Program-made: the position numbers and the translations under genes
Assembly (NCBI GenBank): GCA_027314705.1
Contig: DAHVAJ010000047.1
Span: 1-64,000, forward strand
Source: Acidimicrobiaceae bacterium
Lineage (GTDB): Bacteria > Actinomycetota > Acidimicrobiia > Acidimicrobiales > RAAP-2
Direction of reading: 5' to 3'
Length of the DNA: 64,000 nt
The notes under the pieces: generated by a model
The model's input: only the letters and a program-made list of their open reading frames with translations
Told to the model about the DNA's origin: nothing
Database searches by the model: none
In this document: one piece after another, positions 19,493 to 28,858 of the stretch
How positions within the stretch are numbered: the first letter of the stretch is position 1
How the letters are laid out: each line of letters starts with the position of its first letter

Positions 19493-19987
19493 TCATCCAC
19501 GCCCGGCACCATCGCCTGCTGCGGTGGTGCCGGCATCGCCGTGCTCGCCGGCCTGACCGCGCAGGGCGGCGATGGTGGTCTCGATTCGCCGCTGACGAGT
19601 CCCGGGTCTCCTGGCGGCGTCGATCGCGTGCACGAGCATGCGGCGGCGGCTGTGGGTCAGGCCGTCGTAGGCGGCCCGCGCGACCGGGTCGGTGTCGAGG
19701 GCCTGCGCGAAGTCGAGTGGTTCGGCCACCGTCGCGGGCTCGGCATCCAGTTCGACCTCGACCTCGACCGTGTCGCCGGTCGCGACGCCGGCGGCCAGCC
19801 GGTTGGCGTTGGACAGACCGATGAGACACCGGCCGCGCATGATCGCGATTCGCGTCTTCCACGAGTGGCCGTTGACGGTGACGGTGACCCGTGGCCGCTT
19901 GCCGCCTCCGAGCGCCTCGACCATGTCCGGGGCGAGCTCCAGGCCGCGCATGGGCTGGTTGGGTTCGACCGCAGTTCTGAACTTCAC
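19493..19987 (-). CDS. YdeI/DUF1905-like protein
   Basis: MKFRTAVEP...GGGKRPRVTVTVNGHSWKTRIAIMRGRCLIGLSNANRLAAGVATGDTVEVEVELD; C-terminal 'THSRRRMLVHAIDAARRPGTRQRRIE' typical of YdeI/OmpD-associated proteins. Confidence 0.85.
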   Translation of the reverse strand: MKFRTAVEPNQPMRGLELAPDMVEALGGGKRPRVTVTVNGHSWKTRIAIMRGRCLIGLSNANRLAAGVATGDTVEVEVELDAEPATVAEPLDFAQALDTDPVARAAYDGLTHSRRRMLVHAIDAARRPGTRQRRIETTIAALRGQAGEHGDAGTTAAGDGAGRG

Positions 19988-20859
19988 CGGACCCCCGTTG
20001 CTCGCGTTGGCCCGAGGTCGGCGTCGATCTCCATCGTCGCGAGCACCTCGGGGTCGGCGATCAGCTCGATCTCGCGCACCAGGCCGGCCTCGATCTGGAA
20101 GAGGAATGCCACCTTGACGGTGCCGCGGACCAGCCAGGCTCCGGCGCGGTCGCCGTCAATGGTGACCGCAGAGGCGCCCTGGGCGCCGTCGAAACGTGCC
20201 GCCACGGACGCAGCGCCTTCATAGACCGGGTTGGCACCCAAGCGTTGGCCGATCAGGTCGGTCCGCATCATCGCGTCGGGGGCCAGGAGCGACAGCAGGG
20301 CCGCCAGGTCGCCTCCGTGCGCCGCATCGAGGAAGGCGTCAACGACTCGGCCGTTCTCGGTTCGCGCCGCGCGTTCTGCGGTGGACTCCGGGACGCCCCG
20401 AACCTTGCGTCGGGCGCGGCTGGCCAGTTGGCGTACCGCTGTACCGGAGCGGCCCAGCACCGCGCTGATCTCCTCGAACGGGTACCCGAAGACGTCGTGG
20501 AGCACGAACGCTGCTCGCTCGGCTGGTGCGAGGGTGTCGAGCACTCTCTGCATTGCGTCGCTGACCCGCTCGGTGGTCAGCGCATCCGCTTCAGGATCGC
20601 CCGAGGCCTCCGCTCCGGAGGCCCCTTCCAGGATCTGGGCCTCGACGGCGGCTCGCGTGCCTCGCTTCCGAAGATGGTCGAGGCACAGTCGTTTCGTCAC
20701 GGTGGTGAGCCAGGCCGGCAGATCTTCGACGTCGTCGGTGGCCGCGAGACGCAGCCAGGCTTCTTGGAGCACGTCATCGGCATCGGCGGCCGAGCCGAGG
20801 ATCCGGCTCGCGATGGCCGTGAGCCGGGGCCGCTGCGCCTCGAAGTCCGCTGGGTTCAT
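19984..20859 (-). CDS. ECF sigma factor with C-terminal NTF2-like domain (SigJ/ECF41-like)
   Basis: Sigma2 (ADADDVLQEAWLRL), sigma4 (LAPAERAAFVLHDVFGYPFEEISAVLGRSGTAVRQLASRARRKV), SnoaL-like C-terminal extension. Confidence 0.9.
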   Translation of the reverse strand: MNPADFEAQRPRLTAIASRILGSAADADDVLQEAWLRLAATDDVEDLPAWLTTVTKRLCLDHLRKRGTRAAVEAQILEGASGAEASGDPEADALTTERVSDAMQRVLDTLAPAERAAFVLHDVFGYPFEEISAVLGRSGTAVRQLASRARRKVRGVPESTAERAARTENGRVVDAFLDAAHGGDLAALLSLLAPDAMMRTDLIGQRLGANPVYEGAASVAARFDGAQGASAVTIDGDRAGAWLVRGTVKVAFLFQIEAGLVREIELIADPEVLATMEIDADLGPTRATGVR

Positions 20860-20947
20860 GACGTCCGCACAGGGTAGCCGTGGGCCAGCCGGACTGTGAG
20901 CGCCCGATCGGCCGTCACATCGTCGTCGCGGCGCACGTCAACAGGAC

Positions 20948-21286
20948 ATGAACACCTTCGACAACATCATCTACACGACCACCGACCTCGAGACGGCCAA
21001 GGCCATCCACCGGGCCCTGCTCGGCGTCGAGCCGCACACCGACCAGCCCTACTACGTCGGGTTCAACGTCGACGGGGTCGAGATCGGTCTCACCCCCCGA
21101 TCGCCGGACAGCCGTACGGTTCCGGTCGCGCACATCCGCGTGCCCGACCTCCGGGCGGCCCTGGCGGAGCTCCAAGGTGCCGGCGCTGCGCTCGTCGATG
21201 AGCCGCGAGACGTCGGAGGCGGCACCGTTGTCGCGGCGGTCAGCGATCCTGACGGCACCGTCCTGGGCCTGGTCCAGCGCAGCTAG
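20948..21286 (+). CDS. VOC-family (glyoxalase-like) protein
   Basis: IIYTTTDLETAKAIHRALLGVEPHTDQPYYVGFNVDGVEIGL...VSDPDGTVLGLVQ. Confidence 0.85.
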   Translation: MNTFDNIIYTTTDLETAKAIHRALLGVEPHTDQPYYVGFNVDGVEIGLTPRSPDSRTVPVAHIRVPDLRAALAELQGAGAALVDEPRDVGGGTVVAAVSDPDGTVLGLVQRS

Positions 21287-22275
21287 CCCCAGACCGCCGG
21301 GGCGGGGTGACCGTCGGATCTCCCGCCTCGGACGGGCGCGCTGACCGCCGGCGCGAAACCGGCCGACGACCGACGACTGACGAACCGTCGTCCACCCCCG
21401 TCCCGCCGGCGGGCGCGCCGACTTCGGACGACCGAGCGCCGGCGGCCCACCGCCCGCACGATGGCCGCCGGTGATCTCGACCTGCCCCGACGACACCAGG
21501 GAGGACGCAGAGACGGCACCGTCGGGGCGATCCGGCACCGCCCGTTCCCGAGGCCGGGAAGGCGATCGGCGAGCTGGTCCTCGCCATCCCCACCGGGGCG
21601 TTCCCTCGACGACGCAGGTGCCTCTGCGCACGTCGGCCGCGCCGATCGGTGGAAAGGCCCTGAGCTGGGAGTATTGGCGTCGACGCCGTCGACCATCCCC
21701 CGGTCGTGGGGGCGGTCCCGTCCCTCGCGCCGCCGGCCGCGAGCATCGGACCGGGCCTGCTGCGACGGCCCGCCGGTCTGCCCTCCACGGCATCCCGTCC
21801 GCCGTGGCCATCGGCGGCGCCCACCGCGACGGCCCGGTGATGATCGCCCCACCGTCGCCACGCCCGAGCGGGAGGACCGCCCGCCCACCGCGGGACCCTC
21901 TGGCCGGACCGTGGTCACGACGCCGGCGTCGCCCGGGAACGCCCCGCCGAGCGAGACGTCGATGACGCCGTCATCGCCGGGAGGCGAACCAGGGGACTTC
22001 CGGGGCGCAGACGGACCAGCCGACGGGAGTGCGTCGGCCCGTCGAGCGCACCAACCCGTGGCCCTCGGACTCCGGACCCCGGCGGAGGGACACCGACCGC
22101 AGGAACGTCCACCGGCTCGCTCGGCTGCCGCCGGCCATCGTGTTCGTGCCCGTCGCCAGGCTCATCGACGGGCGGAAGCGCTGGTCACCGGCACCGCCGC
22201 CCATCCGCCGAGGTGCTCAGGCGAGTCAGCGCGCCCGACGCGCGGCCAAAGGACGCCGGACGTACACTCCCTGGT

Positions 22276-22608
22276 ATGTACTACGGGCACGCCTCGTGGG
22301 TGGTCCTCGTCCCGTTGGCCATCGTCCTGCTGATGCGCCTCCTGGGCAGCCGCCGCGGCCGCCCGGTCCGGGGTCGCCCCGGGATGCCCCCGTCGGCCCG
22401 GTCGTTCGCCGCACCCCGTCTGCCGCCCCCCGCTCCCTCCCCGGGCGCCGCCCCGGGCGCCTCGGGCACCCCGGCCGGGTGGTTCGTCGACCCCTTCGCC
22501 CGCCACGACCAGCGGTACTGGTCGGGTACGGTCTGGACCGAGCACGTGACCGACGGCGGCGTACCGGCCAGCGACCCCCCGCCCGCCCCACCCGGCCCGG
22601 CCGGCTGA
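22276..22608 (+). CDS. DUF2510-containing small membrane protein
   Basis: N-terminal TM, Pro-rich linker, C-terminal GWFVDPFARHDQRYWSGTVWTEHV motif. Confidence 0.75.
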   Translation: MYYGHASWVVLVPLAIVLLMRLLGSRRGRPVRGRPGMPPSARSFAAPRLPPPAPSPGAAPGASGTPAGWFVDPFARHDQRYWSGTVWTEHVTDGGVPASDPPPAPPGPAG

Positions 22609-22620
22609 GCGGCCAGGGCG

Positions 22621-22932
22621 GTGGGTCACGTCCAGGTCCAGTTCGCGCTCGACGACCCCGAGCGGGCCGACGCCATCGTCGAGGAACTGCTGGCCGGCCG
22701 CCTGGTGGCCTGCGGCCAGCGCCTCGGGCCCGTCGTCAGCCGCTACCGGTGGCGGGGCGCGACGGAGCGGGCCGAGGAGTGGCTCGTCCTGGTCAAGACC
22801 CGGGCCGAGCTGGCCGACCGGGTGGTGTCCGCCGTGGTCGCCGCCCACCCCTACGAGACGCCCGAGGTCCTGGTCCTCGGCGTCGCCGGGGGTGCGCCCG
22901 GCTACCTGGCCTGGATCGACGCCGAGACCTGA
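22621..22932 (+). CDS. cutA: divalent cation tolerance protein CutA
   Basis: LVACGQRLGPVVSRYRW...EEWLVLVKTRAEL...HPYETPEVLVL...YLAWI. Confidence 0.88.
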   Translation: MGHVQVQFALDDPERADAIVEELLAGRLVACGQRLGPVVSRYRWRGATERAEEWLVLVKTRAELADRVVSAVVAAHPYETPEVLVLGVAGGAPGYLAWIDAET

Positions 22933-22965
22933 CCCGCCCGGACGCCGGATCGGCGCCGGCCGGCG

Positions 22966-23631
22966 TCAGTCCACCAGACCTGAGATGCTCCGGGCGACGA
23001 GGTAGGACCCGGCGACGAGCGAGACGGCCACGATCGCCTGATCGGTGTGGGAGTCGATCCAGGACCGGAGGTGGGCGATGCGCTCCCGGGTCCACGCCGG
23101 CCGGAAGGCGGCCGTGAGCTCAAGCACGAGGTAGACGCCCGAGGCCACCACGCAGAAGAGGAGAAGGGCCACGCCGCTCGCCCACGACTCGAGGCCGGCG
23201 TTGACGACGACGGCCACCCCGGAGGCCACCAGTCCCCAGGGCTGGACCAACGGTCCGAGCGCGAGGGCGAACCAGGGGGACACGTCGTCCACGCCCGCCT
23301 GCCACCGGGGGGTCCTCCTCGGCTTCTTGGGCCGGGCCATGCGTCGTCGCTGGCGGACGGCCACGAGGACGAGGGCCACGCCGACGGCCAGCTTGACGGC
23401 CAGGGAGGCGACCGACGGCGCGCTCGAGGGGGCCGGAGGCCGGTTGCCGGTGGCCACCAGGGTGCCCGCCACCACGACGGCCAGGGAGGCGAACCAGCCG
23501 AACAGGAAGGCGGCTCCCTTGCGGACCCCCGACGTCGAGACGACCAGCAGCAGGAAGGCGGTGAGGGGGATCGGCTCGAGCGTGATGGCGAGGCCGATGA
23601 CGAGGAGGTCGAGGACGAGCATCAGGCCCAA
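22966..23631 (-). CDS. GAP-family (sulfolipid-addressing-like) membrane protein
   Basis: Six-TM-like pattern; LGLAITLEPIPLTAFLLLVVSTSGVRKGAAFLFGWFASL and central SPWFALALGPLVQPWGLVASG. Confidence 0.75.
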   Translation of the reverse strand: MGLMLVLDLLVIGLAITLEPIPLTAFLLLVVSTSGVRKGAAFLFGWFASLAVVVAGTLVATGNRPPAPSSAPSVASLAVKLAVGVALVLVAVRQRRRMARPKKPRRTPRWQAGVDDVSPWFALALGPLVQPWGLVASGVAVVVNAGLESWASGVALLLFCVVASGVYLVLELTAAFRPAWTRERIAHLRSWIDSHTDQAIVAVSLVAGSYLVARSISGLVD

Positions 23632-23966
23632 CCGAGCTCGTCGAGGCGCTCGTCGTCGATGCCGAAGTGGTGGCCGATCTCGTGGATGACCGTGGTACGG
23701 ACGAGGCGGGCGAGGTCCTCGACGGTGTCGGCGGCCGCGCAGAGGGTCCCCATGAACACGGTGATGCGGTCCGGGGCCACCCCGCTGTACCCGTTCAACC
23801 GCTCGGTGAGGGGCACGCCCTCGTAGCGCCCGAAGAGGGCCCCCGGCGGGCTGGCCGCGTCGACCAGCACGGCCACGTTGTCGATCCGGCCACGCAGGCC
23901 CTCGGGGATGTCGGCCAGGGCCTCGGTCACCAGGTCCTCGAACGCCGCCACGGTGATCGCCACCAC
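23622..23966 (-). CDS. zincin-like metallopeptidase family protein
   Basis: TTVIHEIGHHFGIDDERLDELGW (HExxHH-like); GTG start chosen. Confidence 0.85.
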   Translation of the reverse strand: MVAITVAAFEDLVTEALADIPEGLRGRIDNVAVLVDAASPPGALFGRYEGVPLTERLNGYSGVAPDRITVFMGTLCAAADTVEDLARLVRTTVIHEIGHHFGIDDERLDELGWA

Positions 23967-24012
23967 GGGTCGATCCTCCCAGACCCGGGCAGCCGATGCC
24001 CGGTGGGTGCCG

Positions 24013-24672
24013 TCAGTCGCAATGGATGAGGGTGGCGAGCAGCACCCCTGCACCGCGGAGGGCGACGACGTCCTCGGTCTCGACGACGGACTCGAGGTCG
24101 AGCAGGGCGCGGTAGAAGGCGGCCGGACCGGCGGGGTCGAAGGCGTCGAGGGAGACGGCCGCCCGCCGGGCGATGGGAGCCACGCCGTCCAGTCCATCCG
24201 GGTCGGCCCGGCCGGGCAAGCCGGACGCGCCGGGTCGATCGGTCCGGGGCCGACGCCACCCTGACTGGTCGGCGACCGGGCGCGGTCGGCCGAGGTGCCA
24301 GGCCTTGGCCCGGGTGAAGCCCTCGTCACTCAGCTGTCCGGCGTCGCGCAGCTGCGCTGGCTCGGCCAGTCGGTCGGCGGAGGACCCACCGGCGGCCTGC
24401 CGGACGGGCCCGTCGAAGGCCCGGTGCTCACGACGGGCCCGCCGGGCGCTGCGCTCGGTCATGCCGTGGCCCCGTGCGACGAGGTACGCGAACACCCCGA
24501 GGAGGGGGATCACGACGACGAACAGCACCCACATCGCCTTGGCCGGCCCGCCGACGTCGTGGCCCCGGAAGATGTCACTGAAGATCATCGCCAGGAGCCA
24601 GATCCAGACGATGAAGCCGAAGGAGATGAGCATCGACGAGAAGTGGTCGAGCAGGGGGTAGGTGGTGGCCAC
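24013..24672 (-). CDS. PLDc_N + SHOCT protein with C-terminal partial VOC-like extension
   Basis: IVWIWLLAMIFSDIFRGHDVGGPAKAMWVLFVVVIPLLGVFAYLVARGHGM; SHOCT-like LAEPAQLRDAGQLSDEGFTRAKAWHLG; C-terminal VSLDAFDPAGPAAFYRALLDLESVVETEDVVALRGAGVLLATL. Confidence 0.75.
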   Translation of the reverse strand: MATTYPLLDHFSSMLISFGFIVWIWLLAMIFSDIFRGHDVGGPAKAMWVLFVVVIPLLGVFAYLVARGHGMTERSARRARREHRAFDGPVRQAAGGSSADRLAEPAQLRDAGQLSDEGFTRAKAWHLGRPRPVADQSGWRRPRTDRPGASGLPGRADPDGLDGVAPIARRAAVSLDAFDPAGPAAFYRALLDLESVVETEDVVALRGAGVLLATLIHCD

Positions 24673-24762
24673 GGGTTCCTGGCCTCCCTCCGACGGTGCG
24701 GCCGGCCCGTCGCCGCCGCGGGGACCTCCCGACCTTGGGCGCGAGGAAGGACCGCTGGCCGC

Positions 24763-25731
24763 CTAGGACGCGCAGCAGACGTGGGTCGTGAGCGGCCGGC
24801 CGCCGTTCCAGGCCAGCGCGTCGCCGAAGGCAGCAGCCAGGTCGAGCTCCCGGCCGTCGTCCTCCGCGTAGGCGCGGTGGAGGTTGAGGACGATGCGCTC
24901 GGCGTCGGGCCATCCGGCGAATTCCCCGAGCCCGGCCCGACGTGCGGCCTCGAGCGGCCCGAGCCCGTCCCGGCGTCCGGCGGCGGCCGTGTCGAGGACG
25001 AACCGGTAGTAGCGGGCGTGCTCGCCGAGCACCCGGGGCAGGTCCGCGCCGGTGACGAGCGGGCCGTGACCCGGCACCACGAGCGCGGGGTCGAGCGCGG
25101 CCAGCCAGTCGAGTGACCGGAGGGCGCCGTCGACCGAGCCGGCGAAGACGAGCGGCGTGAGGCCGTGGAAGACGAGGTCGCCGGCGAAGAGGACCCGCTC
25201 GCCGGGTAGCCAGGCGACCAGGTCGCCGGTGGTGTGGGCCGGATGGCCCGGGTGGAGGAGCTCGAGGTGGCGCCCGCCGAGGTGGACGGTGAGGTCGCCG
25301 CGGGTGACGAGGTCGGGTACCCGTCTGGTCACCGGTCCCCACTCGGGCAGGGGCTCCCAGGCGGGCGGGCACCCGTCGATCACCGGGTCCACCAGGAGCT
25401 TCGCCCGCATGTTCTCGTGGCCGATGAGGACGGTGGCCTCGGGAAGGAGGCTGTTGCCGTAGGTGTGGTCGCCGTGCTCGTGGGTGTTGACGGCCGCCCG
25501 GACCGGGGCCCCGCCGGTGGCCGTGGCCAGGGCGTCGAGGAATCGCCGGGTGCGGATGGCCGTGGCACAGGTGTCGATCACGAACGTGCCGTCGGACCCG
25601 GTGACGGCGCCCGCGTTGCTGACCCACCAGGTGCCGTCGGGCTGGACCCAGGCATAGACGCCGTCGCTCACCTCGTGCAGGGCGCCGGTCCCGATCGTCG
25701 GGTCCGGCACCCCGTGCCTATGGCCGGCCAC
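24763..25731 (-). CDS. MBL-fold metallo-hydrolase
   Basis: NTHEHGDHTYGN; HPGHPAHTTGDLVAWLP; GDLVFH; VPGHGPLV. Confidence 0.92.
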   Translation of the reverse strand: MAGHRHGVPDPTIGTGALHEVSDGVYAWVQPDGTWWVSNAGAVTGSDGTFVIDTCATAIRTRRFLDALATATGGAPVRAAVNTHEHGDHTYGNSLLPEATVLIGHENMRAKLLVDPVIDGCPPAWEPLPEWGPVTRRVPDLVTRGDLTVHLGGRHLELLHPGHPAHTTGDLVAWLPGERVLFAGDLVFHGLTPLVFAGSVDGALRSLDWLAALDPALVVPGHGPLVTGADLPRVLGEHARYYRFVLDTAAAGRRDGLGPLEAARRAGLGEFAGWPDAERIVLNLHRAYAEDDGRELDLAAAFGDALAWNGGRPLTTHVCCAS

Positions 25732-25831
25732 ACACCGACGGTAGCGCGCCGGACCGACGTGGACACGGGCCGCCGCCCCGGCCCCGGCCCTGCGCTGCGC
25801 GGCGAGGGGAGCTACCTGTCAGAATTGCGCC

Positions 25832-26578
25832 ATGCCAGAACCCACGACAACCGAGACCGACCGGGCCACCTCGACGGCCATCCACGACCTCGGGTCCGCC
25901 TTCATGTTGCACGCCGACACGATGCGCCGGGCCGCCGAGTACGGCTACGAGAACCCGTTCGCCTTCTACTTCGCCGGACGGGGCGGTGTGCTCGGCGACG
26001 TCGACGCCGAGGTGGTCTACGCCGCCTTCGGGTGGTTCGCCCCGACCGTCGTCCGGCCGATGTGGGAGGAAGGCCAGGCCATCCACGGAGCCACCGGGGC
26101 GGCCACCCGCTACTTCGCGGCCTGCGGCGAGTGGGGACGTGACCACCTCGCCGAGTGCGACGGCCTCGAGCGGTTCGCCGACCTGGCCGAGCGGGTGGTG
26201 GACGGGGCGGAGACGTCCGGCCGCTCGCTCTTCGCCGGCTGGAAGCGGGCGCCCCGGGAGGCCGACGGCGCCGGACGGGCCATGCAACTCGTCCACGTGC
26301 TCCGGGAGTGGCGGGGGGCGAACCACCTGGTGGCCACCACCGCGTCGGGCCTCAGCCCGCTGGAGTCCATCCTGGCCGGCGACGGCCCGGACCGTGCCAC
26401 GTTCTTCGGTTGGGCCGAGCCGTTCCCCGAGGTGACCGAGGAGCAGCGTGCCCTGCGCCGGGAGGCCGAAGCGGTCACCGACCGACTCTGCGCTCCGGCC
26501 TTCGCCGTGCTCTCGGGAACGGAGCGGGAGGAGTTCGTGGCCCTGGTGCCCGCGCTCCTGGCCGCCGGGACGGCGTAG
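25832..26578 (+). CDS. SCO6745-like conserved actinobacterial protein
   Basis: YENPFAFYFAGRGGVLGDVDAEVVYAAFGWFAPTVV... resembles the SCO6745 family. Confidence 0.65.
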   Translation: MPEPTTTETDRATSTAIHDLGSAFMLHADTMRRAAEYGYENPFAFYFAGRGGVLGDVDAEVVYAAFGWFAPTVVRPMWEEGQAIHGATGAATRYFAACGEWGRDHLAECDGLERFADLAERVVDGAETSGRSLFAGWKRAPREADGAGRAMQLVHVLREWRGANHLVATTASGLSPLESILAGDGPDRATFFGWAEPFPEVTEEQRALRREAEAVTDRLCAPAFAVLSGTEREEFVALVPALLAAGTA

Positions 26579-26652
26579 CCCCGGGACCGGCAGGTTCCCC
26601 GACGGTCCGGGGCGACGGTCCCGGACCCCGGGCCGGTCGGCCGGTGGCCGGT

Positions 26653-28338
26653 TCAGGCCGAGGTGAAGAACTGTTCGCGCAGCTCGCGCTTGAGGATCTT
26701 GCCCGACGGATTGCGGGGCAAGCGGTCCTCGGTGAAGGCGATCCGGCTCGGGATCTTGAAGGCGGCGAGCCGCTCGGACAGGAAGTCCTGCAGTTCGGTG
26801 GCGGTGAGCGTCTCCCCCGCCTTGGCGTGGACGACGCAGGCCACCTCCTCTCCCAGCCGTTCGTGGGGAACACCCAGCACGGCGGCCTCGTAGATACCGG
26901 GGTGGTCGTAGACGGCGCTCTCGACCTCGGCGCAGTAGACGTTCTCGCCGGCCCGGAGCACCATGTCCTTGGCTCGGTCCTCCACGTAGAGGAACCCCTC
27001 CTCGTCGACCCGGCCGAGGTCGCCCGAGGCGAGCCAACCGTCGACGATGGTCTCGGCCGTCTCCTTGGGCCTGTGCCAGTACCCACGGATGAGGATCGGA
27101 CCCTTCATCCAGATCTCGCCGCGCCGGCCCACCGGTACCGGCCGGCCCGCCTCGTCCCGGATCTCGACGTCCATGATGGTGGTGCGGGCTCGACCCGTCG
27201 ACGTCGGATGGGCCACGTAGTCGTCGCCGTTGTTCCCCGGGCCGAAGCCGTTCGTCTCCGTCATGCCGTACCCGATGTTGGGTCGGCCCTGTTGGAACCC
27301 CTGCTCGACCCGGTCGACGAGCTTGGCCGGGGCGGGGGCGCCGCCCCCGCCGACGGTGGTGAGCGACGAGGTGTCGTACCTCGAGAACGCGGGGCTCTCG
27401 AGCAGGTCCCAACTCTGGGTGGGGACGCCGACGAAGGCGGTCACCCGCTCGGCCTCGATGAGTCGGAGGGCGGTCTCGGGCTCCCACCGGTGCATCATCA
27501 CCAACTTGAGCTTCAGGCCGAAGCACGTGAGCATGACCGGGACACAGCCGGTCACGTGGAAGAGCGGAACGATGAGGATGAAGCAGGGCGGGTGGCCGCC
27601 CCCGCCGAGGGGGTCGGTCCCCTGGCGGGCCGAGGCGATGGTGGCGTTGGCCCAGAAGGCCATGAGCGCCTGGGTCACGGCCCGGTGGGTGGAGACGGCG
27701 CCCTTGGGGAACCCCGTGGTGCCCGACGTGTACAGGATGGTGGCGTCGTCGTCGGGCGCCACCTCGACCGCGGGCATGGGGTCGCCGAGCGTGATCACGT
27801 CCTCGTAGCGCAGCACGCCGGTGGGCACCGGCTCGAGGCGGTCGGAGCGGGCCACGATGAGCGGGATCCCACGGTCGGCGGCGGTGCGGTGCGACCGCTC
27901 GACGCGCTCGGTGTCGACGAAGAGCAACGACAGACCCGAGTCGTCGACGGCGTACCCGACCTCCTGCTCGGTCCACCAGGCGTTGAGGGAGACCGAGACG
28001 GCACCGACCGAGACGATGGCGGCGAACGCCACGATCCACTCGGGCAGGTTCCGCATGGCGATGCCGACCCGGTCACCGGGGGAGATGCCGAAGTCGTGGA
28101 CGAGCGCGTGGGCCAGGGCGTCGACGTGGCGCATGGTCTCGTCGAAGGACCACCGTTCGTCCTCGTAGACGACGAACGTCCGCTCGTCGCCCCGGGCGCC
28201 GGCGAAGACGTGGCCCAGCGTCTCCGGTGCATTCTTGAACAGGCGGTAGTCGAGCCCGCCGATCGTCCCGTCGACGACCTCGAACGGCTGGCCCGGACCG
28301 GTCACGTGGGCGGTGGCTTCCTCGTAGGTGAGCGGCAC
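26653..28338 (-). CDS. class I adenylate-forming enzyme (acyl-CoA synthetase)
   Basis: ILYTSGTTGFPKGAV, GYGMTETNG, ASGDLGRVDEEGFLYVEDRAKDMV, NPSGKILKRELR; GTG start chosen. Confidence 0.93.
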   Translation of the reverse strand: MPLTYEEATAHVTGPGQPFEVVDGTIGGLDYRLFKNAPETLGHVFAGARGDERTFVVYEDERWSFDETMRHVDALAHALVHDFGISPGDRVGIAMRNLPEWIVAFAAIVSVGAVSVSLNAWWTEQEVGYAVDDSGLSLLFVDTERVERSHRTAADRGIPLIVARSDRLEPVPTGVLRYEDVITLGDPMPAVEVAPDDDATILYTSGTTGFPKGAVSTHRAVTQALMAFWANATIASARQGTDPLGGGGHPPCFILIVPLFHVTGCVPVMLTCFGLKLKLVMMHRWEPETALRLIEAERVTAFVGVPTQSWDLLESPAFSRYDTSSLTTVGGGGAPAPAKLVDRVEQGFQQGRPNIGYGMTETNGFGPGNNGDDYVAHPTSTGRARTTIMDVEIRDEAGRPVPVGRRGEIWMKGPILIRGYWHRPKETAETIVDGWLASGDLGRVDEEGFLYVEDRAKDMVLRAGENVYCAEVESAVYDHPGIYEAAVLGVPHERLGEEVACVVHAKAGETLTATELQDFLSERLAAFKIPSRIAFTEDRLPRNPSGKILKRELREQFFTSA

Positions 28339-28858
28339 GACTCCCCCCTTCCCGGCAGCCCACCCGGCCACGTGGACCGCAGGAGCCGCCGGGCGGGGAT
28401 GGTAGCAGGGGGGCGACGGGGGTCGGCGGCCCGTGGTGGAGGTGGCGCCGGCACGCGAGGGCGGGCGGCCCGGGCCGGACCCGCGGGCCTGCCCCTGGTG
28501 ACGGTCGGGCGTCGCGGGGCGCCACGTGGGGGCTCCCCGGGGCCGGAGCGGACGTCGGCCGACGGAGAGCCGCACCGGTCTCCTCGACGTGATATCCGGT
28601 TCCTGCCCGGTGCCCGGTGCCCGGTGCCCGGCTAGCCCGGCCCCGGCGACCCGCTCCCCAGGCGGTACCGGCTCACCGCGGATCGGGCGCGGGCCGGACC
28701 GAAGAGTTGTCCCCACTTCACGTGGTTGTCATGTGGGAGGGTCAAAATGGCCGAGATGTCGCCGGAACCGCACCGTTGAGAGTCCCCGTGGCCGCCGCTC
28801 CTCCGTCCTTGTGCCCCGGGGTGGGCGACGCCCCATGCCCCGACCGAGGGACCCCCTG

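Noticed and set aside
28602-28629. Short tandem GGTGCCC x3 repeat
   Set aside because: Low-complexity tract in a GC-rich intergenic region; too short to interpret.
28706-28737. CCCACTT/ATGTGGG partial dyad and GTTGTC direct repeat before the ferric reductase gene
   Set aside because: Imperfect (6/7) and overlapping motifs; insufficient evidence for an operator.
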